In this document: piece after piece, positions 8,762 to 16,987 of the stretch
Layout: the number at the start of each line of letters is the position of its first letter
How positions within the stretch are numbered: position 1 is the stretch's first letter
DNA from: an uncultured Gammaproteobacteria bacterium
GTDB taxonomy: Bacteria; Pseudomonadota; Gammaproteobacteria; Steroidobacterales; Woeseiaceae
Direction: 5' to 3'
DNA: 20,587 nucleotides
Assembly (NCBI GenBank): GCA_938003715.1
Contig: CALKYK010000293.1
Location: 1 to 20,587 of the forward strand
Made by a program: the position numbers and the translations under genes
The notes under the pieces: generated by a model
Database searches by the model: none
Seen by the model: only the letters and a program-made list of their open reading frames with translations
Told to the model about the DNA's origin: nothing

Positions 8762-8784
8762 GTTTTCAAGACGGTTGACAGGCA

Positions 8785-11700
8785 ATGGGTTTCAGCGAAG
8801 TCAAAGGACGTTACGACGGGCCGGCGTTGGAAAGTGAAGTGCTCGCATTCTGGCGCGAGCATGAAATCTTCCAGCGTACACTGGATCAATCCTCCGGCCG
8901 CCCGCTGTTCACTTTCAACGAGGGGCCGCCCACGGCGAACGGCAAGCCGGGCATCCACCACGTGCTGGCCCGCAGCTTCAAGGACGCCTACCCGCGCTAC
9001 AAGACGATGCGCGGCTACCACGCGCCACGCAAGGCCGGCTGGGATACGCACGGTCTGCCGGTCGAACACGAGATCGAGAAGGAACTCGGCATCTTCGACA
9101 AGAGCGAGATCGAAGCGCAGGTCGGCATCGCCGAGTTCACGCGCCGCTGCCGCGAGTCGGTCATGCGCTACATCGGCGACTGGGAAAAGATGACCGAGCG
9201 CATGGGGTTCTGGGTCAATCTCGACGAAGCCTATTACACGCTCGACAACCACTACATCGAGAGCGTCTGGCACCTGCTCAAGACGATCTGGGACAAGGGG
9301 CTCATCTACCGCGGCTACAAGGTGGTGCCCTACGATCCGCGCATCGGCGCGACGCTGTCGTCGCACGAACTCGCGCTCGGCTACAAGGAGGTCGAGGATC
9401 CTTCGATCTTCGTCCGCTTCCGCGTTGCCGGTGAGGAGTCGCTGTCGTTCCTGGTCTGGACCACGACTCCGTGGACGCTGCCGGCAAACATGCTGCTCGC
9501 GGTGCACCCGGACATCGAGTACGTGTACGTGGAGGCGGGCGGCGAGACGCTGATTCTCGCCGACGCGTTGCGCGAGGCGGTACTGCGCGACAGCGAGCAC
9601 CGGGTCGTCGAGACGGTGAAAGGCGCCGATCTCGTCGGTTTGCGCTACGAGCGCCTGTACGTCGCATTTCCACCGGAAGGCGACGCATTCCGCGTCGTTG
9701 CGGCCGACTTCGTGAGTACCGAGACCGGCACCGGCATCGTGCACACGGCGCCCGCGTACGGCGTCGACGACCTCGCGCTCGGCCAGGAGCATGGCCTTCC
9801 GGTCGTGCACACGGTCGGCGAAGACGGCCATTTCGGCAACGGCCTGGACCTGGTCGCCGGCCTGTTCTTCAAGGACGCCGACAAACCGATCATCCGCGAC
9901 CTGAAGAGCCGCAAGCTCAAGTTCCGCGCCCCACCCTACCTGCAACCCTCCCCCCTCGGCTGGCGGACCGGCGACCCGATCATCTACTACGCGAAGAACG
10001 CCTGGTACATCCGTACCTCGGACTACCGGGAGCGGATGGTCGAGCTGAACAAGTCGATCAACTGGGTGCCCGAAACGATTCGCGACGGGCGCTTCGGCAA
10101 CTGGCTGGAAAACAATATCGACTGGGCGCTGTCCCGCGAGCGATTCTGGGGCACGCCGCTGCCGGTGTGGACCGACGGCGACGGCAACTATCACTGCGTC
10201 GGTTCAATTGCCGAACTCGAAGCATTGACCGGCGAAAAGCACGGCGACCTCGACCTGCACCGACCGGCGGTCGACGAGGTGTCGTTCGAGAAGGACGGCA
10301 AGACCTGGCAGCGGGTCCCCGAAGTGATCGACTGCTGGTTCGATTCCGGTGCGATGTCGTACGCGCAGTGGCACTACCCGTTCGAGAACGAGGACACGTT
10401 CGATACGCACTTCCCGGCGGACTACATTTGTGAAGCCATCGACCAGACGCGCGGCTGGTTTTACACGCTGCACGCGATTGCCACGCTGGTGTCGGACAGC
10501 GTCGCGTTCCGCAACTGCGTGTGCCTGAACCTGATCGTCGACAAGGACGGCAAGAAGATGTCGAAGTCGCTCGGCAACATCGTCGATCCATACGAGGTCT
10601 TCGACACGGTCGGCGCCGACGCGCTGCGCTGGTATTTCCTCGCACGGCTTTCGCCGGAGGTGCTGAAACGCATTTCGGTCGACATCGTTCGCGACGTTGC
10701 CAGCTCGTTCATCAACACGTTCTGGAACACGTACGGATTCTTCGTGCTCTACGCGCGCATCGACGACGTGGACCTGTCACGCGACGTGCCGGTCGCCAGG
10801 CGCCCGGAAATCGACCGCTGGGCACTGGCGCTGCTGAACGAGACCGTGCGCAACTGCACCATGGCCATGGACGCCTACGACGCGAAACGGGCAGGCGAGG
10901 CCATCGAGTCCTTCGTCGACCAGCTCAGCAACTGGTACGTGCGGCGCAATCGACGCCGCTTCTGGAAATCGACGGACCCGGAGGACAAGCAGTCCGCGTA
11001 CCTGACGCTGTACGAGTGCCTGGACACGCTGCATCGGCTGATGGCGCCGTTCGTGCCGTTTCTGTCCGAACACGTGTACCAGAACCTGGTGCGCGGCGTC
11101 GCTGCCGACGCGCCGGAAAGCGTGCACATGACCGACTGGCCCGAAGTCGACGCGGCGCGTGACGACGACAATTTGCTGTTCGAGATCGGCGTCGTGCAAA
11201 AAGTCGTCGGCCTGGCGCGCGCGGCGCGTGGGCAGTCCGGCGTGCGCACGCGGCAGCCGCTGTCGCGCCTTTTGGTCCTCAGGCCAGACGACCGGCGGCC
11301 GAAAGCGCTGGCGGATCACCAGGACCAGGGGCGCGAGTAACTGAACGTCAAATCGATGGAGTTCATCGCCCGCGACGCCGGCCTCGTCAGTTACCGGATC
11401 AAGCCGCACCTGCCACGGCTGGGCAAGCAGTACGGTAAACGCCTGCCGGCGATCCGCAAGGGGCTCGAGGCCGCCGACGGCGCAGAGATCGCCGGCGCCG
11501 TTGCGCGCGGCGAGACCTTCAGCATCGACGCCGGTGGCGAGACGATCGAACTCGGCGCCGAGGATGTGCTGATCGAAACACATTCGGCAGAAGGCTATGC
11601 ATGCGGCGAGGACGGCGGCTACCTGACGGCGCTCGACACGACGCTCGACGATGCGCTGATTCGCGAGGGTATTGCGCGCGAACTCGTGCGCACCGTGCAG

Positions 11701-11925
11701 GAAGCGCGCAAGCAGGCGGGTCTCGAGGTCTCCGACCGCATCGTGCTGGGTGTCTCGGGCAGCGGCCTCGTGCAGGCAGCGCTCGACGAATACCGCGACT
11801 ACCTGATGACCGAAACGCTGGCCAGCCGCTGGTCGGTCGGCCAGGCAGAGCCTCTCTATACCGAGGCGCGATCGCTCGACGAGGAGAGCTGGTCGATCGA
11901 GCTCAGCCGCGCCGATGCGGCCTGA
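8785..11925 (+). pseudogene. ileS: Isoleucyl-tRNA synthetase, type 2 (GxHH variant), with in-frame TAA
   Basis: This 1,046-codon frame encodes a class I synthetase that charges tRNA-Ile. It resembles Thermus and eukaryotic (type 2) IleRS rather than E. coli IleRS. The HIGH signature is replaced by Gly56-Ile57-His58-His59. KMSKS is at 591-595 and the CP1 editing domain starts near Trp225 ('WTTTPWTLP'). The anticodon-binding domain spans about 680-850. The cysteines that bind zinc in Thermus ('CPRCG') are absent ('DPRIG'). Codon 852 (11338-11340) is TAA, between 'GRE' and 'LNVKS', where relatives read 'EELNVK'; GAA to TAA is one base. The frame is otherwise open, with family-like sequence on both sides, so this is a sequencing error, a recent nonsense mutation, or readthrough. 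No ribosome binding site supports restart at ATG 11356. ATG 8785 lies just after the T-box terminator. Confidence 0.92.
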
Positions 11926-11946
11926 GGATGCCGATGCGGCATCAGG
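11921..11946 (+). terminator. Hairpin spanning the ileS stop codon
   Basis: CCTGA...TGCC pairs with GGCA-TCAGG around a GATGC loop, with a 3-base bulge. It overlaps the TGA stop at 11923-11925. There is no T-run, so it is not a classical terminator. An 11-base direct repeat (11911-11921 and 11930-11940) generated part of it. Confidence 0.4.
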
Positions 11947-11952
11947 ATTCAG

Positions 11953-11982
11953 TTGCGTGTAATTCCGCTCAGGTGATATAAA
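11953..11982 (+). promoter_or_regulatory. Sigma70-type promoter with extended -10, upstream of the 123-residue protein
   Basis: TTGCGT (11953-11958), an 18-base spacer and TATAAA (11977-11982) preceded by TG (11974-11975). This is the best promoter in the window. It predicts a start near 11989 and a structured leader of about 145 bases. Confidence 0.6.
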
Positions 11983-12009
11983 AACCGGGCGCAAGATTCT
12001 GATACCTCA

Positions 12010-12106
12010 GGAGTCGCAACGGACAGCAGCGGGCCGTGTCCCGCCGGCAGCAGGAGGCAGCCGACTCCCGGAAAGCGTAGATCGTCGCGAAGAGAGGATC
12101 GCGGCG
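12010..12106 (+). other. Structured 5' leader of the 123-residue protein gene
   Basis: GGAGTCG (12010-12016) pairs perfectly with CGACTCC (12062-12068), closing a domain that contains the hairpin GCGGG/CCCGC (12029-12033 with 12040-12044). A second hairpin follows, CGTCGCG/CGCGGCG (12083-12089 with 12100-12106) with a purine-rich loop. I match it to no known riboswitch class. Confidence 0.4.
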
Positions 12107-12134
12107 TGAGAATAACAATAGCGCTGGAGTGGAA

Positions 12135-12506
12135 ATGTCCGACCACGTTGCCCGGTTCTATGCCGCCGTCTCGGTGCTCGCCGGCCACGGCAATATAAAA
12201 CAAAGACTTACCAAAGCGTTCGACGAACACCTGTCACTGATCGAAGACGATGAACTGCCGGTCACGGTCAAGCAGGCGTTTGCCGACCTGAAGACGGAAA
12301 TGAGCCAGGTTGCCCCGCTGAACGGCGAAGGCCGTGTCTGGGCGACCGTACGCAAGATGTCGGTGACCGAAGCCGACGCCTGCGCGCAGGCCATGATCGA
12401 CCTGTACAGCGAAATCGTGCGCCAGCAGAAGACGCCGCTGGAGCCGCTGCCCGCCAAGGCGGCCGAGGCGTCTGCCGTACCCCCGTTTCTCGTCAAGTCC
12501 GTCTGA
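12135..12506 (+). CDS. Conserved-looking small cytoplasmic protein of unknown function
   Basis: The protein has 123 residues and no signal peptide, membrane segment or cysteine pair; it looks helical and soluble. The segment 'GEGRVWATVRKMS' followed by 'EADACAQAMIDLYSEIVRQ' reads like a compact domain. I have an impression of similar unnamed proteins in other Gammaproteobacteria but cannot name a family. The C-terminal 25 residues are Pro/Ala-rich and probably disordered. ATG 12135 is favoured by GGAG five bases upstream; a GTG two codons earlier is less well spaced. It has its own promoter and a structured leader, and is followed by an 8-bp hairpin, so it is probably a single-gene unit. Confidence 0.75.
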   Translation: MSDHVARFYAAVSVLAGHGNIKQRLTKAFDEHLSLIEDDELPVTVKQAFADLKTEMSQVAPLNGEGRVWATVRKMSVTEADACAQAMIDLYSEIVRQQKTPLEPLPAKAAEASAVPPFLVKSV

Positions 12507-12507
12507 G

Positions 12508-12536
12508 CGACACCGTATCCGTCCCGGCCGGTGTCG
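12508..12536 (+). terminator. Terminator-like hairpin after the 123-residue protein gene
   Basis: CGACACCG (12508-12515) and CGGTGTCG (12529-12536) form a perfect 8-bp stem one base after the stop codon, with a 13-base loop. No U-tract follows. Confidence 0.45.
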
Positions 12537-12567
12537 AGAGGCCGCTCTGCGGCTGCGCGCCCCGCTG

Positions 12568-12576
12568 TGACATAAT
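12568..12576 (+). promoter_or_regulatory. Extended -10 promoter for the M49-like lipoprotein gene
   Basis: TGACATAAT is an extended -10 element (TG-N-CATAAT) 44 bases before the start codon. The -35 region is weak, as is common with extended -10 promoters. Confidence 0.45.
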
Positions 12577-12620
12577 CGCGTCCCCTTTGAGTCCGGCTCG
12601 ATCGTGCACGGAGTCCGAAC

Positions 12621-14282
12621 GTGAGAAAAATCCCCGCATTTCTGTTCATTTCCTTCCTGTTCACTATCGTCGCCTGCGAGCGGGCCGGGCAACCGACCGC
12701 GCCGGCGGCCGGTCCCGACCCAGCGCCGGCGCTCGTTGAACCGCGACCCGACGTGTACGCCGACTTTGCCCTGCAAGCCGACCTGTCCTCGCTGAGCGAC
12801 GGACAGCGGCAGATGATCGTGAAGCTCATCGACGCGTCGCAGATCATGGACGGACTCTTCTGGCGCCAGGCATTCGGCGACGACCACGAATCCTGGCTCG
12901 ACTCGATCGGCGTCGACGACACGCGGCGGTTCGCAGAGATCAATTACGGTCCGTGGGATCGCCTGGCCGACGACGCGCCGTTCATCGACGGCGTCGGACC
13001 GAAACCGCTCGGGGCACGGTTCTACCCGGCCGACATGACGCGCGAGGAATTCGAGGCGGCGGACCTGCCCGGCAAGACCGGTCTCTATTCGTTCGTGCGG
13101 CGCGACGAGAGCGGAGCGCTGACGCTGGTGCCCTACCACGTCGAATTTGCAACGGAGCTCGCCGCAGCGGCGGCGCTGTTGCGCGAAGCTGCCGAGCTTG
13201 CCGAACACGAAGGTTTTGCCAATTACCTGCGATTGCGCGCCGACGCACTGGTCAGCGACGACTACCAGCCGAGCGACATGGCGTGGATGGATGTGCGGTC
13301 AAACCCGGTCGAGCTGGTGATCGGCGCCATCGAGACCTACGAGGACCGACTGTTCGGCTACCGCGCCGCCTACGAGTCCTACGTGCTGATCAAGGACCAG
13401 GCCTGGAGCGAGCGGCTGTCGCGCTTCGCCGCATTCCTGCCGGACCTGCAGCGCGGCCTGCCGGTCGACGACGCCTACAAATCGGAAATGCCCGGCACCG
13501 ATTCGGACCTGAATGCCTACGACGTCATTTACTACGCCGGCCACAGCAATGCCGGTTCCAAGACCATTGCCATCAACCTGCCGAACGATGAACAGGTGCA
13601 GCTTGCGAAGGGCACGCGACGCCTGCAGCTCAAGAATGCGATGCAGGCAAAGTTCGAGAAGATCCTGGTGCCGATCAGCGGCGTGCTGATCGATGCGTCA
13701 CAACGGGACAACGTGACGTTCGATGCGTTCTTTGCGAACACGATGTTCCACGAAGTCGCGCACGGGCTAGGGGTCAAGAACACGATCGACGGCAAGGGCA
13801 CCGTGCGCGCGGCGCTGCGCGACGTCGCCTCGTCGATGGAGGAGGGCAAGGCCGACATCCTGGGCCTGTACATGATCACGCGCCTGCACGAGGCCGGCGA
13901 GCTCGGCGACGTGGACCTTCACGATTACTACGTGACGTTTATGGCGGGCATCTTTCGCTCGACCCGCTTCGGTGCCAGCAGCGCGCACGGCAAGGCGAAC
14001 ATGGTTCGCTTCAACTACTTCGCCGAGCAGGGCGCCTTCGTCCGCGACGAGGAGACGGGCACCTATCGCGTCGATTTCGAACGCATGCAGGACGCGATGG
14101 CATCGCTGTCACGGTTGATACTCACGCTGCAGGGCGACGGCGACTACGAAGGCGCCGTCGCGCTGACGAACGGCAAGGGCGTCATCGGGACACAACTCGC
14201 TGCCGATCTCGAACGCCTGGCGAGCGCCGACATACCGGTCGACATCGTATTCGAACAGGGCGTGCGCGAACTCGGGCTCTAG
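12621..14282 (+). CDS. M49-like zinc metallopeptidase, predicted lipoprotein
   Basis: This 553-residue protein begins with a lipoprotein signal peptide ('FTIVACERAG', lipid-attachment Cys near residue 19) and a Pro/Ala-rich linker, so it is probably membrane-anchored in the periplasm. A zinc site is visible: His377-Glu378-x-x-His381 ('FHEVAHGLG') and a second helix with Glu407-Glu408 ('EEGKADILGLY'). This pairing resembles peptidase family M49 (dipeptidyl-peptidase III-like), where HExxGH is followed by EECRAD; here the first motif is the shorter HExxH. Substrate and true peptidase activity are not known. The start is GTG 12621, with GGAG eight bases upstream. The gene converges on the SMP-30-like gene with 8 bases between stops. 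Confidence 0.82.
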   Translation: MRKIPAFLFISFLFTIVACERAGQPTAPAAGPDPAPALVEPRPDVYADFALQADLSSLSDGQRQMIVKLIDASQIMDGLFWRQAFGDDHESWLDSIGVDDTRRFAEINYGPWDRLADDAPFIDGVGPKPLGARFYPADMTREEFEAADLPGKTGLYSFVRRDESGALTLVPYHVEFATELAAAAALLREAAELAEHEGFANYLRLRADALVSDDYQPSDMAWMDVRSNPVELVIGAIETYEDRLFGYRAAYESYVLIKDQAWSERLSRFAAFLPDLQRGLPVDDAYKSEMPGTDSDLNAYDVIYYAGHSNAGSKTIAINLPNDEQVQLAKGTRRLQLKNAMQAKFEKILVPISGVLIDASQRDNVTFDAFFANTMFHEVAHGLGVKNTIDGKGTVRAALRDVASSMEEGKADILGLYMITRLHEAGELGDVDLHDYYVTFMAGIFRSTRFGASSAHGKANMVRFNYFAEQGAFVRDEETGTYRVDFERMQDAMASLSRLILTLQGDGDYEGAVALTNGKGVIGTQLAADLERLASADIPVDIVFEQGVRELGL

Positions 14283-14290
14283 CGGGCGCT

Positions 14291-15406
14291 TCAGTTGGTG
14301 AGGTCGCGCTTGTCCAGGCGACCCAGCCGGTGACCGAACAGCGACGAGAGCCATAACGCATCGCGCGTTTCGCAGACGCCGGTCAGCGCCGGCAGGCGCG
14401 CCGTCGGATCCCGAAGGTTCATCAGCACGTCCCCGTCACCGGTTATGCCGATGACGTGCGACGACGGCACCGCGTCGGGTCGGAGCGCCGCCGGCAGCCG
14501 CTGCACGACCCTGCGCAGCCACGGCCGGTCCGAGAGCCGGTCCAGCAGTGCGTTGCGCGGCGCTACGAGGCCGATCCAGAAGCGCTGGTTCAGGCCATTG
14601 TTGATGTTGTCGGGAAAGCCCGGCAGGTTGTCGAGTATCACCTCGAGATTGCCGGCCGCCGGCCCTTCGAGCCAGTAACGCAGTATCCGATAGCTGCCGG
14701 TCTCGGCGACGAGCAGGAAGCGGCCGTCGTCACTCGCCGCGATGCCGTTCGCGAAGTTCAGGCCTTCGAGCAATACCGTCGTCGTGCCCGTGGTCGGGTC
14801 ATGGCGAAACACGCGCCCGTGCCCGCCGTGCTCGATGATATCGAGCAGGCTGGCTTCGTAGGTTCCGCCCGCGTCCCGTGCAGAAAATTTCGCCGATGCG
14901 TCCGTGAAATAGATTAAGCCGTCCGGGGCGACCGCAACGTCATCGGCGTAGGCGATCGGCTTGCCGTCGAAGGTATCGACGAGGACCTCGACAAGCCCGC
15001 CAGGGCTGATCCGCTGCAGGCCGACATAGGCATTCGCGACCAGCAGGTTGCCGTCGGAATCGAACTCGATGCCGAGCGGCCTGCCACCGACGTCTGCGAA
15101 GGTCTCGATGCGACGACCGTTCTGCCGCAGCCTGATGATTGCCCCGGACTTCGTCGATGCGTAGATCAGGCCGTCGGGTCCGCGCGCGACGTCTTCCGGA
15201 CCCTCGTGCTCGCCGATATCGACGAGGCGGGTCTTTGCGAGTCGCGCATCCGGTCCGAAGGGATCGACGAGGCCGCGGTCACGCGGCGCCTGCCACGCAA
15301 CCGGGTCGATCGGCACCGGCCACAGCAGCAGGTAAAGGATGCCGGTTGCGAGCAGGCCGGCCAGCGCCACCGCCGCGGAGGTTCGTATCCGCGATTTCCT
15401 AGCCAC
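14291..15406 (-). CDS. SMP-30/strictosidine synthase-like beta-propeller protein, membrane-anchored
   Basis: This 371-residue protein has an N-terminal hydrophobic segment (about 10-30, 'AVALAGLLATGILYLLLWP') after a basic start, so it is probably anchored in the inner membrane with a periplasmic six-bladed propeller. Repeated blade signatures are visible: 'PEDVARGPDGLIYAS', 'PLGIEFDSDGNLLVAN', 'ADDVAVAPDGLIYFTD', 'ANGIAASDDGRFLLVAE' and 'GFPDNINNG'. These fit SMP-30/gluconolactonase and strictosidine synthase-like calcium lactonases. The enzyme's substrate cannot be inferred. The GTG start overlaps the end of folE by eight bases, indicating co-transcription with it. Confidence 0.82.
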   Translation of the reverse strand: MARKSRIRTSAAVALAGLLATGILYLLLWPVPIDPVAWQAPRDRGLVDPFGPDARLAKTRLVDIGEHEGPEDVARGPDGLIYASTKSGAIIRLRQNGRRIETFADVGGRPLGIEFDSDGNLLVANAYVGLQRISPGGLVEVLVDTFDGKPIAYADDVAVAPDGLIYFTDASAKFSARDAGGTYEASLLDIIEHGGHGRVFRHDPTTGTTTVLLEGLNFANGIAASDDGRFLLVAETGSYRILRYWLEGPAAGNLEVILDNLPGFPDNINNGLNQRFWIGLVAPRNALLDRLSDRPWLRRVVQRLPAALRPDAVPSSHVIGITGDGDVLMNLRDPTARLPALTGVCETRDALWLSSLFGHRLGRLDKRDLTN

Positions 15407-15998
15407 CTTTGCCGATCATGCCGAGGAATTCCGCTCGTGTGCGGGCGTCCTTGCGGAAGGAGCCGAGCATCTGGCTCGTGACCATCGATACGCCTGACTT
15501 GTGGATGCCCCGCGTCGTCATGCACTGGTGCACCGCATCCACGACCACGCCGACGCCTTTCGGCTTCAGCACGTCCTGGATGCAGTTGGCGATCTGCGCC
15601 GTCAGTTTTTCCTGCACCTGCAGGCGGCGCGCGAAGGTCTCGACGACGCGCGCCAGTTTGCTGATGCCGACCACCTTGTTGCTGGGCAGATAGCCGACGT
15701 GGGCGACGCCGATGATCGGCGCCATGTGGTGCTCGCAGTGGGATTCGAAGGTGATGTCGCGCAGCACGATCAGCTCGTCGTAACCCTCCACTTCCTCGAA
15801 CGTGCGTTTCAGGAAGCGAACCGGATCTTCCTTGTAGCCGCTGAACCAATCCTGGTAGGCGGTCGCGACACGCTTCGGCGTATCGACGAGTCCTTCGCGC
15901 TGCGGATCGTCGCCCGCCCAGCGCAGCAGCGTTTCGACCGCCTGTTCCGCCTGCTTGCGGCTGGGTTTGCGCTGCCTGCTTTTTTTCTTGTCGGCCAC
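15399..15998 (-). CDS. folE: GTP cyclohydrolase I
   Basis: This 199-residue enzyme converts GTP to 7,8-dihydroneopterin triphosphate, the first step of folate and pterin synthesis. The zinc ligands Cys88 and His91 ('ESHCEHHMAPIIG') and Cys159 ('HQCMTTRG') are all present, as is the GTP-binding 'SKLARVVETFARRLQVQE' helix. This is the zinc-dependent type IA form with a short Lys/Arg-rich N-terminus. The start is GTG 15998. A weak AGGG lies about 10 bases upstream. It overlaps the downstream SMP-30-like gene and follows mutM by 74 bases on the same strand. Confidence 0.97.
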   Translation of the reverse strand: MADKKKSRQRKPSRKQAEQAVETLLRWAGDDPQREGLVDTPKRVATAYQDWFSGYKEDPVRFLKRTFEEVEGYDELIVLRDITFESHCEHHMAPIIGVAHVGYLPSNKVVGISKLARVVETFARRLQVQEKLTAQIANCIQDVLKPKGVGVVVDAVHQCMTTRGIHKSGVSMVTSQMLGSFRKDARTRAEFLGMIGKGG

Positions 15999-16072
15999 GG
16001 TCTGTCGCCCTTTCGCTTGCGTGGAGGCCGGATACTACCGACGGCGCCTTGCGATTGCATCTGCGGGAAGCG

Positions 16073-16945
16073 TCACGCGCTGCCGGGCCAGCCGTCCTTC
16101 AACAGCCGCGACAGCGAGCGGTCGGCGAGTCGTCGTCCGCCGGTCTGGCAGTCCGGGCAATAATTGGTCTCATTGCTCTTGTAGCGAATGCGGGCGACTT
16201 TCCCGCCGCAGCGCGGGCATGCCTTGCCAAAGCGTCCGTGAACCGCCATGTCGTCGCGAAACGCCGTGACTTTTTCCGGAAACGCGTCACCCGACTGCTG
16301 CCGCAGCCTGTCGCGCCAGGTCGAAAGCGTGTCTCGGGTCGCCGCGAACAGCCGCGCCATTTCCACCTCGCCGAGCGCCGAGGTGAGTCTGGCCGGGGAC
16401 AGCTTTGCGGCGTGCAGGATCTCGTCCGAATAGGCGTTGCCGATACCGCTGACGAGGCGCGGTGCAGTCAGTGCCCGCTTCAGCGTGCGGTTTTCCAGGC
16501 GCAGGCGGGCAGCGAATTCATCGAGCGAGCATTGCAGCGGTTCGATACCGCCCGGGTCGTGCTGCGCCAGGGCGGCGTCGCCGCGAACCAGGTACAGCGA
16601 TGCGCGTTTCTTGCTGCCGGCTTCGGTGAGCAGCAGCGAACCTTGGTCAAAGTCGAACGCTGCCAGCTGCTGCTTGCCGCGCAGCGGCGGCGGCCGCTCC
16701 CGCCAGTGCAGCCGGCCGGCGACCATGAGATGCAGCACCAGCCAGTAGTCGGGCTCGAGGTGTATCGCGATGCGTTTGCCGATGCGGCGAAAGCCGGCGA
16801 CCCGCTTACCGTGCGCGGCGACGAGCGGCGGCTCGACGCTGCGCAACAGGAACGGGTTGGCGATGCGCACCTCGTGCAGGTCTGCGCCGCCGAGCCGCGC
16901 CTCGAGGTGCTCGATGTAGAGATCGATGTCGGGCAGCTCCGGCAC
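16073..16945 (-). CDS. mutM: Formamidopyrimidine-DNA glycosylase (Fpg/Nei family)
   Basis: This 290-residue base-excision repair glycosylase removes oxidised purines such as 8-oxoguanine. The N-terminal 'PELPD' supplies the catalytic proline and Glu. A conserved Lys lies in 'IGKRIAIHL', the H2TH helix is 'SGIGNAYSDEILHAA', and a C-terminal zinc finger has the spacing Cys-x2-Cys-x16-Cys-x2-Cys ('CPRCG...CPDC'). All catalytic elements are intact. The start is GTG 16945. The protein ends about 19 residues after the zinc finger. It could also be a Nei-like paralogue, since 'PELPDI' differs slightly from the commonest Fpg start 'PELPEV'. Confidence 0.88.
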   Translation of the reverse strand: MPELPDIDLYIEHLEARLGGADLHEVRIANPFLLRSVEPPLVAAHGKRVAGFRRIGKRIAIHLEPDYWLVLHLMVAGRLHWRERPPPLRGKQQLAAFDFDQGSLLLTEAGSKKRASLYLVRGDAALAQHDPGGIEPLQCSLDEFAARLRLENRTLKRALTAPRLVSGIGNAYSDEILHAAKLSPARLTSALGEVEMARLFAATRDTLSTWRDRLRQQSGDAFPEKVTAFRDDMAVHGRFGKACPRCGGKVARIRYKSNETNYCPDCQTGGRRLADRSLSRLLKDGWPGSA

Positions 16946-16962
16946 ACGAAAGCCCCGAGGGC

Positions 16963-16984
16963 CTGGGCGGCAACGGCCGCCCCG
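16963..16984 (-). terminator. GC-rich hairpin between msrA and mutM
   Basis: GGGCGGC (16965-16971) pairs with GCCGCCC (16976-16982) around a 4-base loop, just downstream of the msrA stop. There is no strong T-run, so the terminator role is only likely. Confidence 0.45.
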
Positions 16985-16987
16985 GAG

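Larger units (their letters stand above)
8505..8766 (+). ncRNA. T-box riboswitch, tRNA-Ile responsive, transcriptional
   Basis: This is a leader RNA that binds uncharged tRNA-Ile and allows transcription of ileS. Stem I has a basal helix (GGGG 8512-8515 with CCCC 8592-8595) and a specifier loop with ATC at 8588-8590 followed by A. Above these lie CAGGC/GCCTG and an 8-bp helix (8532-8539 with 8571-8578). The AG-bulge AGCGA (8543-8547) and the distal loop containing GGTGCAA (8557-8563), on a 6-bp stem, form the classical tRNA-elbow docking module. A Stem II-like helix pairs 8614-8621 with 8639-8646. The T-box core GGGTGGTACCGCG is at 8701-8713; its UGGU complements the tRNA-Ile A73-CCA end. Antiterminator and terminator share bases 8729-8733. 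T-boxes are mainly Firmicute and actinobacterial elements. Confidence 0.95.

Noticed and set aside
8488..10194. 568-codon open frame on the minus strand
   Set aside because: It is antisense to ileS and the T-box, has no family similarity, and is explained by the high GC content and codon bias of ileS.
11356..11925. A separate gene starting at ATG 11356
   Set aside because: There is no ribosome binding site, and the sequence is the direct continuation of the IleRS C-terminal domain in the same frame.
12010..12106. Known riboswitch (c-di-GMP, glycine, TPP, SAM, cobalamin) in the leader
   Set aside because: None of the conserved core sequences of these classes could be found, so only an unnamed structure is claimed.
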